Shown: positions 17,759 through 28,000 of the stretch, one piece after another
Layout: every line of letters starts with the position of its first letter
Position numbering within the stretch: position 1 is the first letter of the stretch
Assembly (NCBI GenBank): GCA_903904735.1
Contig: CAIVDM010000220.1
Span: 1 to 64,000, forward strand
Source of the DNA: an uncultured delta proteobacterium
Lineage (GTDB): Bacteria > Bdellovibrionota_C > UBA2361 > OMII01
Direction of reading: 5' to 3'
Length of the DNA stretch: 64,000 nucleotides
Program-made: the position numbers and the translations under genes
Notes under the pieces: model-generated
Seen by the model: only the letters and a program-made list of their open reading frames with translations
What the model was told of the DNA's origin: nothing
The model's database searches: none

Positions 17759-18808
17759 ATGAATCGAGTCGCAGTTTTTTCGAGTTTGCTTATCGCTCCT
17801 TGCCTCCTATTCGGATGCACGAAGCCAGGCAAGACCACCGCTATCGGTTCCGGTGTTGGAGGAACGATGGGAGCGGGCCTTGGGGCGATTATCGGCAATC
17901 AAACCGGAAACGCTGGCGGCGGCGTGGCGATCGGAGCCGTCGCCGGAGCCGCGACCGGATCGCTCATCGGCAACGCTCTTCAAGCCCAGGATGAGAAATC
18001 TCGATCGCAGGGCGAGGCGATTAAGCGTCAGGAGAAAACCCTACAAGCTCAGAGAAATGAGCTCGCGGAGCTGCGAGCTCTCAAGTCGGACACGGCTTCT
18101 TACCCCAGTCCCAGTGACATCAGCCCACGCTATCGATACCGCCCTGTTTCGCTCGATGAGAACTCTCCAGAGGTCGCCCGACGAATAGCGGAGCTCCAGC
18201 GGCGCGGCCCCAACCCCAAGAGTCACTCCACTTCTACCGCCTGGATGTCCGAACCAAGACCCACGAGAGCCTCATCGCGGAAAACTTCGGCACGCGAGAC
18301 CCTCGCGCGGTATGATGTACGGTCAGAGATCTCCTCTGAGACTGTCCCAGCTAAGACCACGCATGTAACCAAGTCCAATGTCGGCCGCGCGACGAGCGAT
18401 AGCGCCTCTGTCAAAGCCACCTCGATTCAAAACTCAGTGCCGCTCATAAAAGAGACGCTACCGAAGCCGGGAGCTATTCAAGAAGCGAGTCTTGAGACAA
18501 CTGAGACTAGCGCCGCGCTCGCGACGGCTCCATCGCCGTCCTCAAGCGAGTGTAAAGAAGCGATGTCAGAGAAGGAACTCGCCTCCCAAGCGCCAGACAA
18601 CTCAGATAAGCTATTTCATCTCCGCAGGGCGCTGAGACTGTGTCCTAACAACGCGGTACTGCACTACGAGCTTGGGAATGTGTATCGCCTCATGGAGCGA
18701 TCGACGGACGCTGAGGACGAGTTTAAGCAAGCCCTCAGTATCAATCCGAATCTGTCGCCAGCTAAAAACGCCATGGCGGACATGTTGAAGAACGAGACGA
18801 AATTCTAA
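17759..18808 (+). CDS. Glycine-zipper lipoprotein with C-terminal TPR
   Basis: A 349-residue predicted outer-membrane lipoprotein. The lipobox is LLFGC (Cys20). Residues ~28-80 are a glycine zipper (GSGVGGTMGAGLGAIIG, GAVAGAATGSLIG), as in YMGG/SlyB-type proteins, followed by a short coiled coil. A long Ser/Thr/Pro-rich middle leads to a C-terminal tetratricopeptide pair (LHYELGNVYRLMERSTDAEDEF). GAGG precedes ATG 17759. The stop overlaps the ATG of the next gene by one base (TAATG), so the two are translationally coupled. Confidence 0.82.
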   Translation: MNRVAVFSSLLIAPCLLFGCTKPGKTTAIGSGVGGTMGAGLGAIIGNQTGNAGGGVAIGAVAGAATGSLIGNALQAQDEKSRSQGEAIKRQEKTLQAQRNELAELRALKSDTASYPSPSDISPRYRYRPVSLDENSPEVARRIAELQRRGPNPKSHSTSTAWMSEPRPTRASSRKTSARETLARYDVRSEISSETVPAKTTHVTKSNVGRATSDSASVKATSIQNSVPLIKETLPKPGAIQEASLETTETSAALATAPSPSSSECKEAMSEKELASQAPDNSDKLFHLRRALRLCPNNAVLHYELGNVYRLMERSTDAEDEFKQALSINPNLSPAKNAMADMLKNETKF

Positions 18809-19389
18809 TGATTACCAAGATCCTCTGTAGAGGCGTCATCCTAACGTTTTCAATATTTCTCTGTCTCGGCTGCTCTTCCTCCTCGGTAGATGTTGACCAA
18901 GCGCCAGAAATAGAGGCCCCGCCGATGAGCGAGCGCCAGCGAAGGATCGAGGCTCACAATCGACTCCTCGCGGAGAACGCTCGGCTTATTAACGAGCTTC
19001 GACAACGCGGTATCGACGTGCGCGACACGGAGCGTGGAGTAGTGGTCAATTTGCCGGACGTGTTATTCGCTGTCGGAAAGGCGGAGCTAACTCCTGAGGC
19101 GATCACGACAGTGAGAACTATCTCAGAGATTCTTACGTTGGCCCCGACTCGTCATCTGGCGGTAGAAGGTCACACGGATGACGCCGGAACCATCGATTAT
19201 AATTATAAATTGTCTGACTCTCGGGTCCAACGAGTAGCTCAAGAGCTTCAAACCACAGGCATCCCAACGGAGCAGATTTCTCCGAGGGCTTTTGGCGAAA
19301 CTACCCCAATAGCCACAAATCGAACCTCGGAGGGTCGAACGCGTAATCGCCGAGTTGAAATCATCATAGAGAATCAGAGCGACCTCTAA
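18808..19389 (+). CDS. OmpA-family peptidoglycan-binding lipoprotein
   Basis: A 193-residue Pal-like lipoprotein. The signal ends in LCLGC (Cys22). A short helical linker follows, then an OmpA C-terminal domain (residues ~75-190). The peptidoglycan-binding pattern is LAVEGHTDDAGTIDYNYKLSDSRV (shown in part as GHTDDAG and SDSRV), with the C-terminal NRRVEI. It should tether the outer membrane to the cell wall. Coupling to the glycine-zipper gene suggests the two act together. Confidence 0.9.
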   Translation: MITKILCRGVILTFSIFLCLGCSSSSVDVDQAPEIEAPPMSERQRRIEAHNRLLAENARLINELRQRGIDVRDTERGVVVNLPDVLFAVGKAELTPEAITTVRTISEILTLAPTRHLAVEGHTDDAGTIDYNYKLSDSRVQRVAQELQTTGIPTEQISPRAFGETTPIATNRTSEGRTRNRRVEIIIENQSDL

Positions 19390-19484
19390 GCGATTAGCGA
19401 GTCAACGACGATTGTGTCGCCGCTGACTAACGCGTTAAACAGCACACTCGACATCTCTGCGCGCGCTTGAATCAAGATTGGCTA

Positions 19485-19637
19485 TTAGTCGAGACATATC
19501 TCCTCACAGTAAATTCGCAGCGTCTCCTGAAGAACGGCGAACTCCTCCTCGGCGCAGATGACCTGCAAAAGGGTCTGAAGCGTTCGATTCTTGTTAACGG
19601 TCGCGATAGTCTCGTCTGCGATAAAATCGGTATTCAT
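19485..19637 (-). CDS. Small hypothetical protein, 50 residues
   Basis: A short acidic protein beginning MNTDFIADETIATVNKN, with three cysteines in its C-terminal half. I do not recognise it. Support for a gene: GGAG stands 8 bases before ATG 19637, and a good promoter (TTCACT, 18 bases, TATAGA) lies 40-70 bases upstream. There is no signal peptide or membrane segment. It could be a small regulatory protein or a peptide precursor. Confidence 0.55.
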   Translation of the reverse strand: MNTDFIADETIATVNKNRTLQTLLQVICAEEEFAVLQETLRIYCEEICLD

Positions 19638-19677
19638 GATTAGCACTCCATAAAACATCAAAGATTTGATGATGAAT

Positions 19678-19707
19678 TCTATACCCGAATGTATCGCATG
19701 AAGTGAA
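19678..19707 (-). promoter_or_regulatory. Sigma70-type promoter of the 50-residue protein
   Basis: On the minus strand, TTCACT (19702-19707), an 18-base spacer, then TATAGA (19678-19683). The predicted transcript starts about 35 bases before ATG 19637. Confidence 0.55.
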
Positions 19708-19850
19708 TACCAGGTTGTCACACCTCAGTACTATGTTTGTAAAAGTTTTGTCACATCGCTGGCTGAACGGAGCGAATGGCGAACTTCTCAGAAATAACAC
19801 TCTTTAAGAACATGATCGGACTCGACGTGCGCCTCGCGACGCGAGCGATC

Positions 19851-20513
19851 TCAGTCTAGATACGGAGCCGCTGCCACTAGCCGCTCAAGCAAAGAGTAAT
19901 GTTCGCTAATATCCTTCTTGAGACGCGCGCACGCCGGTTTATCTATCAGATGGCCAGTCTCCGCGCCCTGTGAATCATTGCATGTGGTCAGAGCGTCCCC
20001 CACCTCTATCCAAAGCTCCTCAGCCCGGGCACGCAGCTCTTGTAGCCCAGCCATGACCCGAACAAACGGCTCGTCATTCACATGCCCCTCGGTTCCCTCA
20101 AGTCTGCGGTCGAGTATTAGACGTGAGAGCTCTCGTGAGAGCGCGTTGAAACCCCGCGACTCCTCTCGTATCTCCGAAAGCACATCGGCCAGAACGCCAT
20201 TAAGCTCGTTCATCGACAGGGAGAGTATGCGATCTTTCAGCTCACCGACCCGCTCAAGAGTACCGCGAAGGGTATACGGGTATGCCTCTACAATCAGGTG
20301 CTCAAACTCGTGTCTTCCGACATCCGCTGGCGCCTTTGCCAAAGCTTCAGCCACACTCGCCGCGCTTGCGCAAATGCGGGCGATAAATTCGCGGTCGAGG
20401 CACGATCCTTCCGAGATGCGCTCACTATGGAGCCTTTGCGCGCTGGAGGTCGCTCGTACTGTTGGATCCCAGGGTGCCGTCACATCCGATGAGAATTGTG
20501 TCCGTTCTGCCAT
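19851..20513 (-). CDS. Hypothetical helical protein
   Basis: A 220-residue soluble protein with no signal peptide or membrane segment and no family I recognise. From about residue 35 it is strongly helical (for example ELKDRILSLSMNELNGVLAD and ALSRELSRLILDRR), acidic and leucine-rich. ATG 20513 follows GAGG at a 5-base spacing; an ATG 15 bases earlier is less likely. It lies 255 bases downstream of dapL on the same strand. Confidence 0.7.
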   Translation of the reverse strand: MAERTQFSSDVTAPWDPTVRATSSAQRLHSERISEGSCLDREFIARICASAASVAEALAKAPADVGRHEFEHLIVEAYPYTLRGTLERVGELKDRILSLSMNELNGVLADVLSEIREESRGFNALSRELSRLILDRRLEGTEGHVNDEPFVRVMAGLQELRARAEELWIEVGDALTTCNDSQGAETGHLIDKPACARLKKDISEHYSLLERLVAAAPYLD

Positions 20514-20768
20514 CGCTACCTCTTTCAAACCTATACAGTACTAAGTTAGTCATCGGTCAAGGAGCGACGCAGCTTGAGATCTCTCTTCTCGATTGATTTA
20601 CATCACGGCGCAAATCACTGATTACATTAACTAAGAGAGTCTGGCAGGTTGAAATCGCCTCTTTTGAGCTCTCGATAAGAGTTCGCTAGCTCTGAAGGTT
20701 TTGCGACCAGCAATAGCGAACCCTCACGACCTGTAAAGAGCCGCCCAAAACAGCAACTACGGGGGCTA

Positions 20769-21998
20769 TCAATCTAATCGATCGCGCACGAGACGGTTTT
20801 CCAAAGCCTCTAGCACTTCATCCTCATTGGCAAAGTCCTTATTTCCGACCTCAAACGTCATTGAGAATCGGAGGTATGGTCCTGCTTCATCCCATGGAAC
20901 CGTAATCAGGCCGTAACGACTTATCAGGATGTCAGCCATGTGCTGGGCTGATTTTATAGCCTCTCCCTGATACACCTCTGGAACTCTCACATAGAGATAG
21001 AACGTGCTTGGTGAACATATGGCCTCAATCCCCGCCTTGTTAAGAATGGCGGTTACTCGCTCAAGGCGACGTCGATACTTGTCACGATTAGCTGACAGGA
21101 AACCCTGACACGAATCTAACGCGTGCACACCAGCTCGTTGGATCGCGATAAACTGTCCGTTGTCAGTATTGTCTTTTACCAACGCGAAAGCCTTGACGAG
21201 CGGCGCTCCTCCGGCGACGAAACCTATTCGATAGCCCTGCATATTGTAGCTCTTTGAGAGCGAATACAGCTCAAGTGTTACGTCTTTTCCTCCAGGGATC
21301 TGCAGAGGCGAGACGAAATCCCCGTCAAATACGTAGTCCGCGTACGCGGCGTCCTGAACAATCACGAAAGAGCACTCATGAGCTAACTCGACGACTCGCT
21401 CAAAAAACGCTCGCGTGGCGGTAGCTCCTGTTGGATTATTCGGATAGTTCAGGAGCACAAGCTTAGGTCGCTCTTTGCGCACCAGTGCCTCAAACGCCCG
21501 CATGTCAGGAAGAAACCCGTGCCGCGACTCAATCGGCATGTTGAAAACTTTCCCCCCTAGCCATCCAGCCACTTTCGGCAACACTGGATAGCCTGGAGTG
21601 GTGGTGACAACCGCGTCGCCTGGATCAACAAACGCGAGCGGTATCTGCGCGAGCGCGGTTTTGGTTCCCACACAGTGCATCACTTCCGTTTTGGGATCGA
21701 CCTCGATCCCAAAATCTCTCTGAAGGTAGCGTGCCGCGGACTCCTGGAACGGGAGAATGCCGTTGCACGGATAGATGCGATTCTCCTTTACGCGCGCCTC
21801 GCGATCGAGGGCGGCGATAATCTCCTCGCTGGGAATCTCTTCGGGCTCTCCTACCCCCATGTCGATCACTTTGACCGATGGATTCTTAGCTATGAAGTCG
21901 AGCTTAGCGTTGTTAATCAGGGTAAACTTAAAAGTCTGCTGCACCTTGCCAAACTGTTGTCCACCGATACGCTGCGCGAAGAGTTTTTGAATATCCAT
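20769..21998 (-). CDS. dapL: LL-diaminopimelate aminotransferase
   Basis: A 409-residue fold-type I PLP enzyme. It would make LL-diaminopimelate from tetrahydrodipicolinate and glutamate in one step, for lysine and peptidoglycan. The N-terminal IDMGVGEPEEIPSEEII, LLNYPNNPTGATAT, and the PLP lysine in YSLSKSYNMQGYRIGF fit the DapL2 branch in motif and length. Another aminotransferase specificity cannot be excluded. No ribosome binding site is obvious at ATG 21998. Confidence 0.8.
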   Translation of the reverse strand: MDIQKLFAQRIGGQQFGKVQQTFKFTLINNAKLDFIAKNPSVKVIDMGVGEPEEIPSEEIIAALDREARVKENRIYPCNGILPFQESAARYLQRDFGIEVDPKTEVMHCVGTKTALAQIPLAFVDPGDAVVTTTPGYPVLPKVAGWLGGKVFNMPIESRHGFLPDMRAFEALVRKERPKLVLLNYPNNPTGATATRAFFERVVELAHECSFVIVQDAAYADYVFDGDFVSPLQIPGGKDVTLELYSLSKSYNMQGYRIGFVAGGAPLVKAFALVKDNTDNGQFIAIQRAGVHALDSCQGFLSANRDKYRRRLERVTAILNKAGIEAICSPSTFYLYVRVPEVYQGEAIKSAQHMADILISRYGLITVPWDEAGPYLRFSMTFEVGNKDFANEDEVLEALENRLVRDRLD

Positions 21999-22118
21999 AG
22001 AGTTCGCTTTTAGTAGTCACCAGAACGTTTTCACTGTGTCACAAAACTACGCGATATTTCAACTACGAGAGGTATCAAAAGCCAGCGTTTACAGTGAGCA
22101 TTAGTCAGTCCACGCCAT

Positions 22119-22147
22119 TTGCGGGTACCGCCAAAACGAGATAGCAT
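22119..22147 (+). promoter_or_regulatory. Promoter with -10 box six bases before the nitrilase ATG
   Basis: TTGCGG (22119-22124), 17 bases, TAGCAT (22142-22147), then six bases to ATG 22154. Transcription would begin at or next to the start codon, giving a leaderless mRNA. No ribosome binding site is present. Confidence 0.5.
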
Positions 22148-22153
22148 CCCGTT

Positions 22154-22954
22154 ATGAAAGTAAGCTTAATCCAGAGCGATATCGCCTGGAATGATCCCTC
22201 CGAGAATGTTAAGCGCTGCGCCGTGCTCGCGAGCGAGGCGCTCGCGTCGCAGGGTGAGATCCTGATATTCCCAGAGATGTTCACATGCGGATTTTCGATG
22301 CCGACCGGGAAGCTCGCGGAGGAGAGTTCGCGAGAGGGTCTCGAGTTTCTGCGAAGCCTAGCCTCACAGCATTCCGTATTCACGATAGGCTCTCTCCCGG
22401 AAATTGACCCAGCCAGCAAGCACTACAACACCGCGTGGGTATTTGGCCCCCATGGCGCGCGCGGCTCATATCGTAAGATACACCCCTTCTCTTTTGGCGG
22501 CGAAGCGGAAACCTACTCACCGGGCGCGGATCTCTGCACAACCACTCTAGAGAGCGCGTCGAGCGCCCCCCTGAGGTGCACCGTACTGGTTTGTTACGAC
22601 CTGCGCTTTGCTCCTCTCTTTTGGGCTCGAGCTCCTCATACAGACCTTTTTGTGGTTGTGGCCAACTGGCCCGCGACGCGACGAGAGCATTGGCTGACGC
22701 TGCTACGCGCGCGAGCGATCGAAAACCAGGCCTATGTCGCCGGTGTTAACCGTGTTGGGCCCGGTGGCGGACTGACATACTGCGGAGATTCGGTGCTCTT
22801 TGCCCCAGATGGAACCGAGCTCGGTAAACTAGGCGACAACCAAGAAATACTAACCTGCGAGGTAGAACCCGCCGCGGTCGCTTCGTGGCGCGAGAAGCTA
22901 CCCGCTTTACTCGACAGACGGCCAGAAATATATACAGGTCTCGCGTCACAGTAG
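22154..22954 (+). CDS. Nitrilase-superfamily omega-amidase
   Basis: A 266-residue carbon-nitrogen hydrolase of the YafV/omega-amidase type. The catalytic triad is visible: Glu in IFPEMFTCGF, Lys in YRKIHPF, and Cys in LVCYDLRF. Length is normal. Family members hydrolyse the amides of 2-oxo acids (for example 2-oxoglutaramate), removing side products of aminotransferases; the neighbouring divergent aminotransferase gene fits that role. The sequence upstream has no Shine-Dalgarno element but a promoter placed for a leaderless transcript. Confidence 0.85.
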   Translation: MKVSLIQSDIAWNDPSENVKRCAVLASEALASQGEILIFPEMFTCGFSMPTGKLAEESSREGLEFLRSLASQHSVFTIGSLPEIDPASKHYNTAWVFGPHGARGSYRKIHPFSFGGEAETYSPGADLCTTTLESASSAPLRCTVLVCYDLRFAPLFWARAPHTDLFVVVANWPATRREHWLTLLRARAIENQAYVAGVNRVGPGGGLTYCGDSVLFAPDGTELGKLGDNQEILTCEVEPAAVASWREKLPALLDRRPEIYTGLASQ

Positions 22955-23184
22955 AACACGGCCAATCTCGTCAGCTCGCTCCTGAGAAACGCGCCTTAAA
23001 ATAATTTTAGTCTTCCGCGGCATCAAGAAAATAGCGGCGACCAGTTGTTCACCGCACCTCTCGCGAATAACCAATATCGAACTCCCCTATGCGCCTCGAT
23101 TATGGCCAGAGCGATTCGCGCCTGCACGCTCCGCGTATTTGTCTCTAGTTGTCGCTTCGTCTCCATGGCAGCATACAAGGACCA

Positions 23185-25008
23185 ATGAAAACCAGCCTTC
23201 TCCACGCCGCGGCCTCCGTCTTTCTGCTTGTGTGCCTATGCTGGATCGCAACGCTAGGCTCATGGGAGATCCTGCGCGGGGAGTTTCTCGGTGTGGCATA
23301 TGACTCACTCGCCTCTCATTTACTCCGGGGCAGCGCGGAAGTCGACCAAGGGGCGATTCAGTTCGAGCGCTATGAGCTAGACGGAAAGGTTTTCATGTAT
23401 TTTGGCCCGTTTCCGGCCTTAGTGCGCATACTCCTGAATTTCATGGCTCCAGGCCATTACGGCGCATGGTCTCGGGTTTCGACCGTCGCGGCGGTTTTTC
23501 TATCAGCGATCACGTTTGGTCGCATGGTAAACAGCGCGCTCACGATCAATCAGAGTATAACTTCACAGAGCAAAAAGTGGCTAACGATCGCCGCGCCTCT
23601 TATTTTAGGCCTTGGCACTCCCCTCGCCTTCTTATTATCGGCGGGTAACATATATCATGAAGCTATGGCGTGGGGGATCTGCGGAACGTTGTTGAGCCTG
23701 CGGTCAACCCTAGACCTAGCTATCAATCCCAAAAGACGCGTTCAAAGTATGCGAGTGTTTTCGATCGGCTTCGCGGTCTCGCTGCTTTCTCGCCTCACGA
23801 CCGCGATCCCAGCATTACTATTAATGCCTTTTGTGCTTGTCCGCTATATCAGACTTGAACTGCCAAAGGATCACTCGCGCCTGAGTATTCCGCGAAAGCT
23901 CATCGTCCCCTGCGGCACAATTCTCATCTCGAGCCTTTTCCAGCTCTGGTATAATTATGATCGTTTCGGCTCTGTGCTTGTATTTCGGGATCTCTCGAAA
24001 TACTTCTTCAGCAAAACTCATCTTGGGCCAGACTTTTACGCGTCTCGTCTTCCTGACGCGGTTATCCATTATTTTGGCGTATCGAGCCGTCATTTCTTGG
24101 ATCGCGCGCCGTTTATAGGAATGGTCACTTCGATATACCAGCGCCCTGAGCTTTTTGTTCTGCCATGGCGAGAACAGACCATCTCTCTTTCTCTAAGCGC
24201 TCCATGGCTGCTGATCGCCGGATCCGTAGGCACGCTGTACGCGCTTATCAGGCCATGTCAGTCATTATCGCGTATCGCGCTGCTAGCCACGCTTGTTCAG
24301 GCGCTTCTGGTCATGTCGTATTTTTTCATCTCCCAGAGGTATGCCGCCGAGCTTGTGCCTTTTTTTGTCGTAGGACTGTGCGTTTTTGCCAGCCAATGCA
24401 GGCTTAATAGGCTCTGGTTCTCGGCGCTCGTCGCCGCTTCTGCCTTATCGGTGTTTGTCACTCTTACCAGCGCGATTAGATTCCATATGTTATTTGATCC
24501 ACCAACGCCCGCGGCGCTGCGTCAGCCGTTTGAGTCACTTTTCTTTCCTGACATCGCGGCGGCTCTCGTGGATAGCCGCGCGACGTCCATCACCGATCTA
24601 ATCCCGTTGGCTGACCCGTCCGCCACTATACCCGCATACCCGAATCGGGACGTGTTCGACCGACCTCTCCGGCTCCTCACTTACTCGGCGCTGAAGGGCC
24701 TTGGGATGCGCGCCAGCTCTCGCGTCTCATACGAGGTTCCCCCCGATACGATCGAGTTTCGCGGAATCGCGATGCTTTCGGAGCGAAGCGCCGCTTGCAA
24801 TGAGATAACTCTCACCTTCGAAGGCCATAACGAAGATGGTACGCTGATTTTCCAGCAAAGGATAAGCTCCAACACTCCCGATCCGATTCCGCTTTCGGCC
24901 TCCATTGTCGCGGTTCGTAGACTCACCATCTCGCTACGACAAGACATCCAAAGCCCTCTCTGTGACGCGGCGAATCTGTACGCCGCGCGCTTTATACGGA
25001 AACGGTAG
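23185..25008 (+). CDS. Multi-pass membrane protein, possible GT-C type transferase
   Basis: A 607-residue protein with about ten hydrophobic helices in residues 1-430 and a soluble C-terminal domain of about 150 residues. The first outer loop holds a FMYFGPFPALVRILL segment. This layout resembles GT-C polyprenyl-phosphate-dependent glycosyltransferases, but I see no confident catalytic motif. The C-terminal part (DTIEFRGIAML to the end) looks beta-rich. Start 23185 follows AAGGA; a longer frame from 23149 is less likely. It runs convergently into hrpA with a 12-base gap. Function unknown. Confidence 0.65.
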   Translation: MKTSLLHAAASVFLLVCLCWIATLGSWEILRGEFLGVAYDSLASHLLRGSAEVDQGAIQFERYELDGKVFMYFGPFPALVRILLNFMAPGHYGAWSRVSTVAAVFLSAITFGRMVNSALTINQSITSQSKKWLTIAAPLILGLGTPLAFLLSAGNIYHEAMAWGICGTLLSLRSTLDLAINPKRRVQSMRVFSIGFAVSLLSRLTTAIPALLLMPFVLVRYIRLELPKDHSRLSIPRKLIVPCGTILISSLFQLWYNYDRFGSVLVFRDLSKYFFSKTHLGPDFYASRLPDAVIHYFGVSSRHFLDRAPFIGMVTSIYQRPELFVLPWREQTISLSLSAPWLLIAGSVGTLYALIRPCQSLSRIALLATLVQALLVMSYFFISQRYAAELVPFFVVGLCVFASQCRLNRLWFSALVAASALSVFVTLTSAIRFHMLFDPPTPAALRQPFESLFFPDIAAALVDSRATSITDLIPLADPSATIPAYPNRDVFDRPLRLLTYSALKGLGMRASSRVSYEVPPDTIEFRGIAMLSERSAACNEITLTFEGHNEDGTLIFQQRISSNTPDPIPLSASIVAVRRLTISLRQDIQSPLCDAANLYAARFIRKR

Positions 25009-25020
25009 CGCGCCTTTCGC

Positions 25021-28000
25021 TCAGAAAGCGTGCTCAGCCAACCACGTATCAACCCGCTTGGGTGATATAGGATACCGAGTTCCTAGCTCCTGCGCGAAAA
25101 AGGAAACCTTTAACTCCTCTAGCATCCATCGGAGCTCGACTTGCTTCTCTCTTGGCAGATTTGGTATCCGCTCACTAAACGCGCGTAACTGACGGACACA
25201 CTGCTCATAACGAGTAGGGTTCGTGTCCATACGCTCACACCGTAACGTCATGGCGCGTAGATATCTCGGAAGGTGCCGCAGATGCTCAAATGGCGTCACC
25301 GCGAGCACGTCAGGGGGGACGAGCGCGTCTAAATCACCTCGCAATCCCGAGTAAGGGCGCTTAACCTGAAGAAGCGTTTTGCGTAGCTCTAACATAGACT
25401 TCGTCGTGTCGAGAATCATGAGGATTAAATTCGGCGTGCGCTTACGGGCGGTCTCTATCAACTCATCAAATGCGCCTCGAGTGAGGGGATAGGCAATTGG
25501 CCCCTCAAAGATATAATTGAACGCGCATTCTAGCAGGCTCCTTTTGAAATCATCGGGGGTACTCCAAAGCAGCAAGAGCGCTCGCAGCTTCTCGATATCC
25601 TTCGATTGCTTGCGCAGGTCGCTAACCTCTTTGGAAAGCACCTTTTCCGCGAGCGCTCGCAACCCTTGAGCCGCGTCACGAATGGCGTCCTCTCGGGAGT
25701 CCGCGAGTCGAATGGCGATTCGATCTCCTTCCCCACGAAGTGTCGGATAGAGCAATATAGGTACACCGGCGAGCATACCTACCTGCACGCTCTCTGGCAG
25801 ATCTCCGAAATCCCATGATGAGACATCTTCGCGCTCCCAGGTAGCTCGGGCCGTGCTCCAGGGACCCAAGTCGTTCATCGAGTCCACGCGCACAGTCTCT
25901 CCGCCCCCCGAATCGCGCCCAGTAGCCTGACGAGTGCTACCACCCTCTTCCTCATTATCTCGAACTGTCACGCGAGGTCGTAAATGACTCGGCAGTGTAG
26001 CCACATCCAACGCCTCATCGGGCACTTGAATGGCGAATTCCTCACGGAGTATCTCTCTCACCGCCCTTACGAGAGGTAGCTTCGTCATCGTAGCGTGCTG
26101 AGCGATCCTTTGAGCGGCTGAAGGGAGCGGACCGAGCAGCTTACGAATATCCTTCGGAAGATCATGCAGCAGATGAAGCACCTGTTTTTCCCGTAAACCC
26201 GGTATCACTCCATCAAGGAGCTCTGAAGCCATCCCCTTGATCAAGTTAGGTGGTAGCTCCAACGTCACTCCATCACTTTTCGCCCCTGGCTCATAAGCGT
26301 ACCACACACGGATATTTTCACCCGCGACGGCTATTGAATCCGGGAATTGCTCGTCGATGTTCGCAAACTCCGCGCCCTTCGAGAGGTACTCGACGCTTAC
26401 CTGGATCTTCTCCGAATTGTTCGCGAGCTTATTTTTGATGAATCTATCGAGCTCCTCGACCGAGGCGATTAAGGGAAGCCGCTCACGATAAAACTGCGCG
26501 AGGCGCTCCTCTAGCTCTACTCGATTCAGCCGTCCTTGCGAGGCAAGTACCATGGCCACTTTATTAGCGACCGCCCGATTCTTTTCTATCCAAGGTCTAT
26601 CTGATGACTCATCAGAGGCGAGGAGCGCGTTCTGGATAAATATCTCCCGAGCCTCCTCTGGATTGTGGGATCCGTAGAGGACTCGTCGACTTGATAAAAG
26701 GAATCCATTAAGAGTGACCCTCTCCTCAGCTATCACCGCGCGGCGCTCCGCGCACCATCTCGGTTCGACAAAGCCTCGTTTAATGAGGTGTCGCGCGAGA
26801 TCCTCTATCCATGAAACGACAACTCGCGCGTTGTTCCGAGCGAATACTCTCGATGTCTCAACTATCTCCGACGATACAATCCACTGCTGCTGAGAGGAAC
26901 GTCGCTTCCGTTCATGGTGGGTCTTTTCAGCCGAGGCTCGGCTCTTCTCCGAGAGCACCGATCCCGGCCACATCGAAAGCTCGCGCCCAGTTCCACCCCG
27001 GTAGCTATTCGCCGAGAGACGATAGGAGATCTGTCCGAGGAAGCCACTCAAGATTGAACGATGAATAGCTCGATAGCGTCCATCGAAACGCTCAATCGTC
27101 GAGGGGTCTGATATCGCGGCGACATCCGCGTCCATTTCGCGCGACAACTCGCTGATGAGATCGCCCCACTCTCTCATCTTCACGAAAGACAGGTAGTTTG
27201 CTTTACAAAACTTCCGAAGCGCCGACTTACTCCTGCCTTGTCCGATCTCTCGCGCGCATTCGGTCCACAGTTTGACCAGAGTGAGAAAATCTGAATCAGG
27301 ATGCGCGAACGCTCGATGCGCCTGGTCAGCTTTTTGGCGGTTCTCCGCTGAGCGCTCTCGCGGGTCTTGAATACTGAGAGCCGCCGCGATGACGATCATC
27401 TCGGCGAGACATCGCTCGCGACGCGCTTGCAGCAACATACGCCCGATGGTCGGGTCCACAGGAAGCTTGGCTAGATCCATCCCGATTCGAGAAACCTCTC
27501 CTTGGAGATCAATCGCCCCTAATTCATGTAGCAACGCGAAGCCGCCTTTGATAGCGCGGGGATCCGGTGGATTTAGAAAAGGAAATGTCTCGATGTCGCC
27601 GAGATTGAAAGCCTTCATGCGAAGTATCACTTCCGCTAAGTTAGCCCTCAGGATCTCCGGCTCGGCGAACGGCGCGCGGCTATCGAAATCATCCCGTTCA
27701 TACAAGCGAATACACACGCCCGCCTCAATACGCCCCGCGCGCCCCGAGCGCTGGTTCGCGTTACTCTGGGCGACGCGCTCAACGGGGAGTCGTCTCACCC
27801 TTTGGCGGGCATTGTATCGACTCACTCGGGCAAGACCTGAGTCGATCACGAAACGGATACCGGGTATCGTCAAAGAGGTCTCGGCGATATTAGTCGAGAC
27901 GATTACTTTTCTCTTTGAGGTGGGCGCGAAGACTTTTTCTTGCTCCGAGCTCGACAGGCTTCCCATAAGCGGCAAAACATCGACGCTTTTCCCACTTCTA

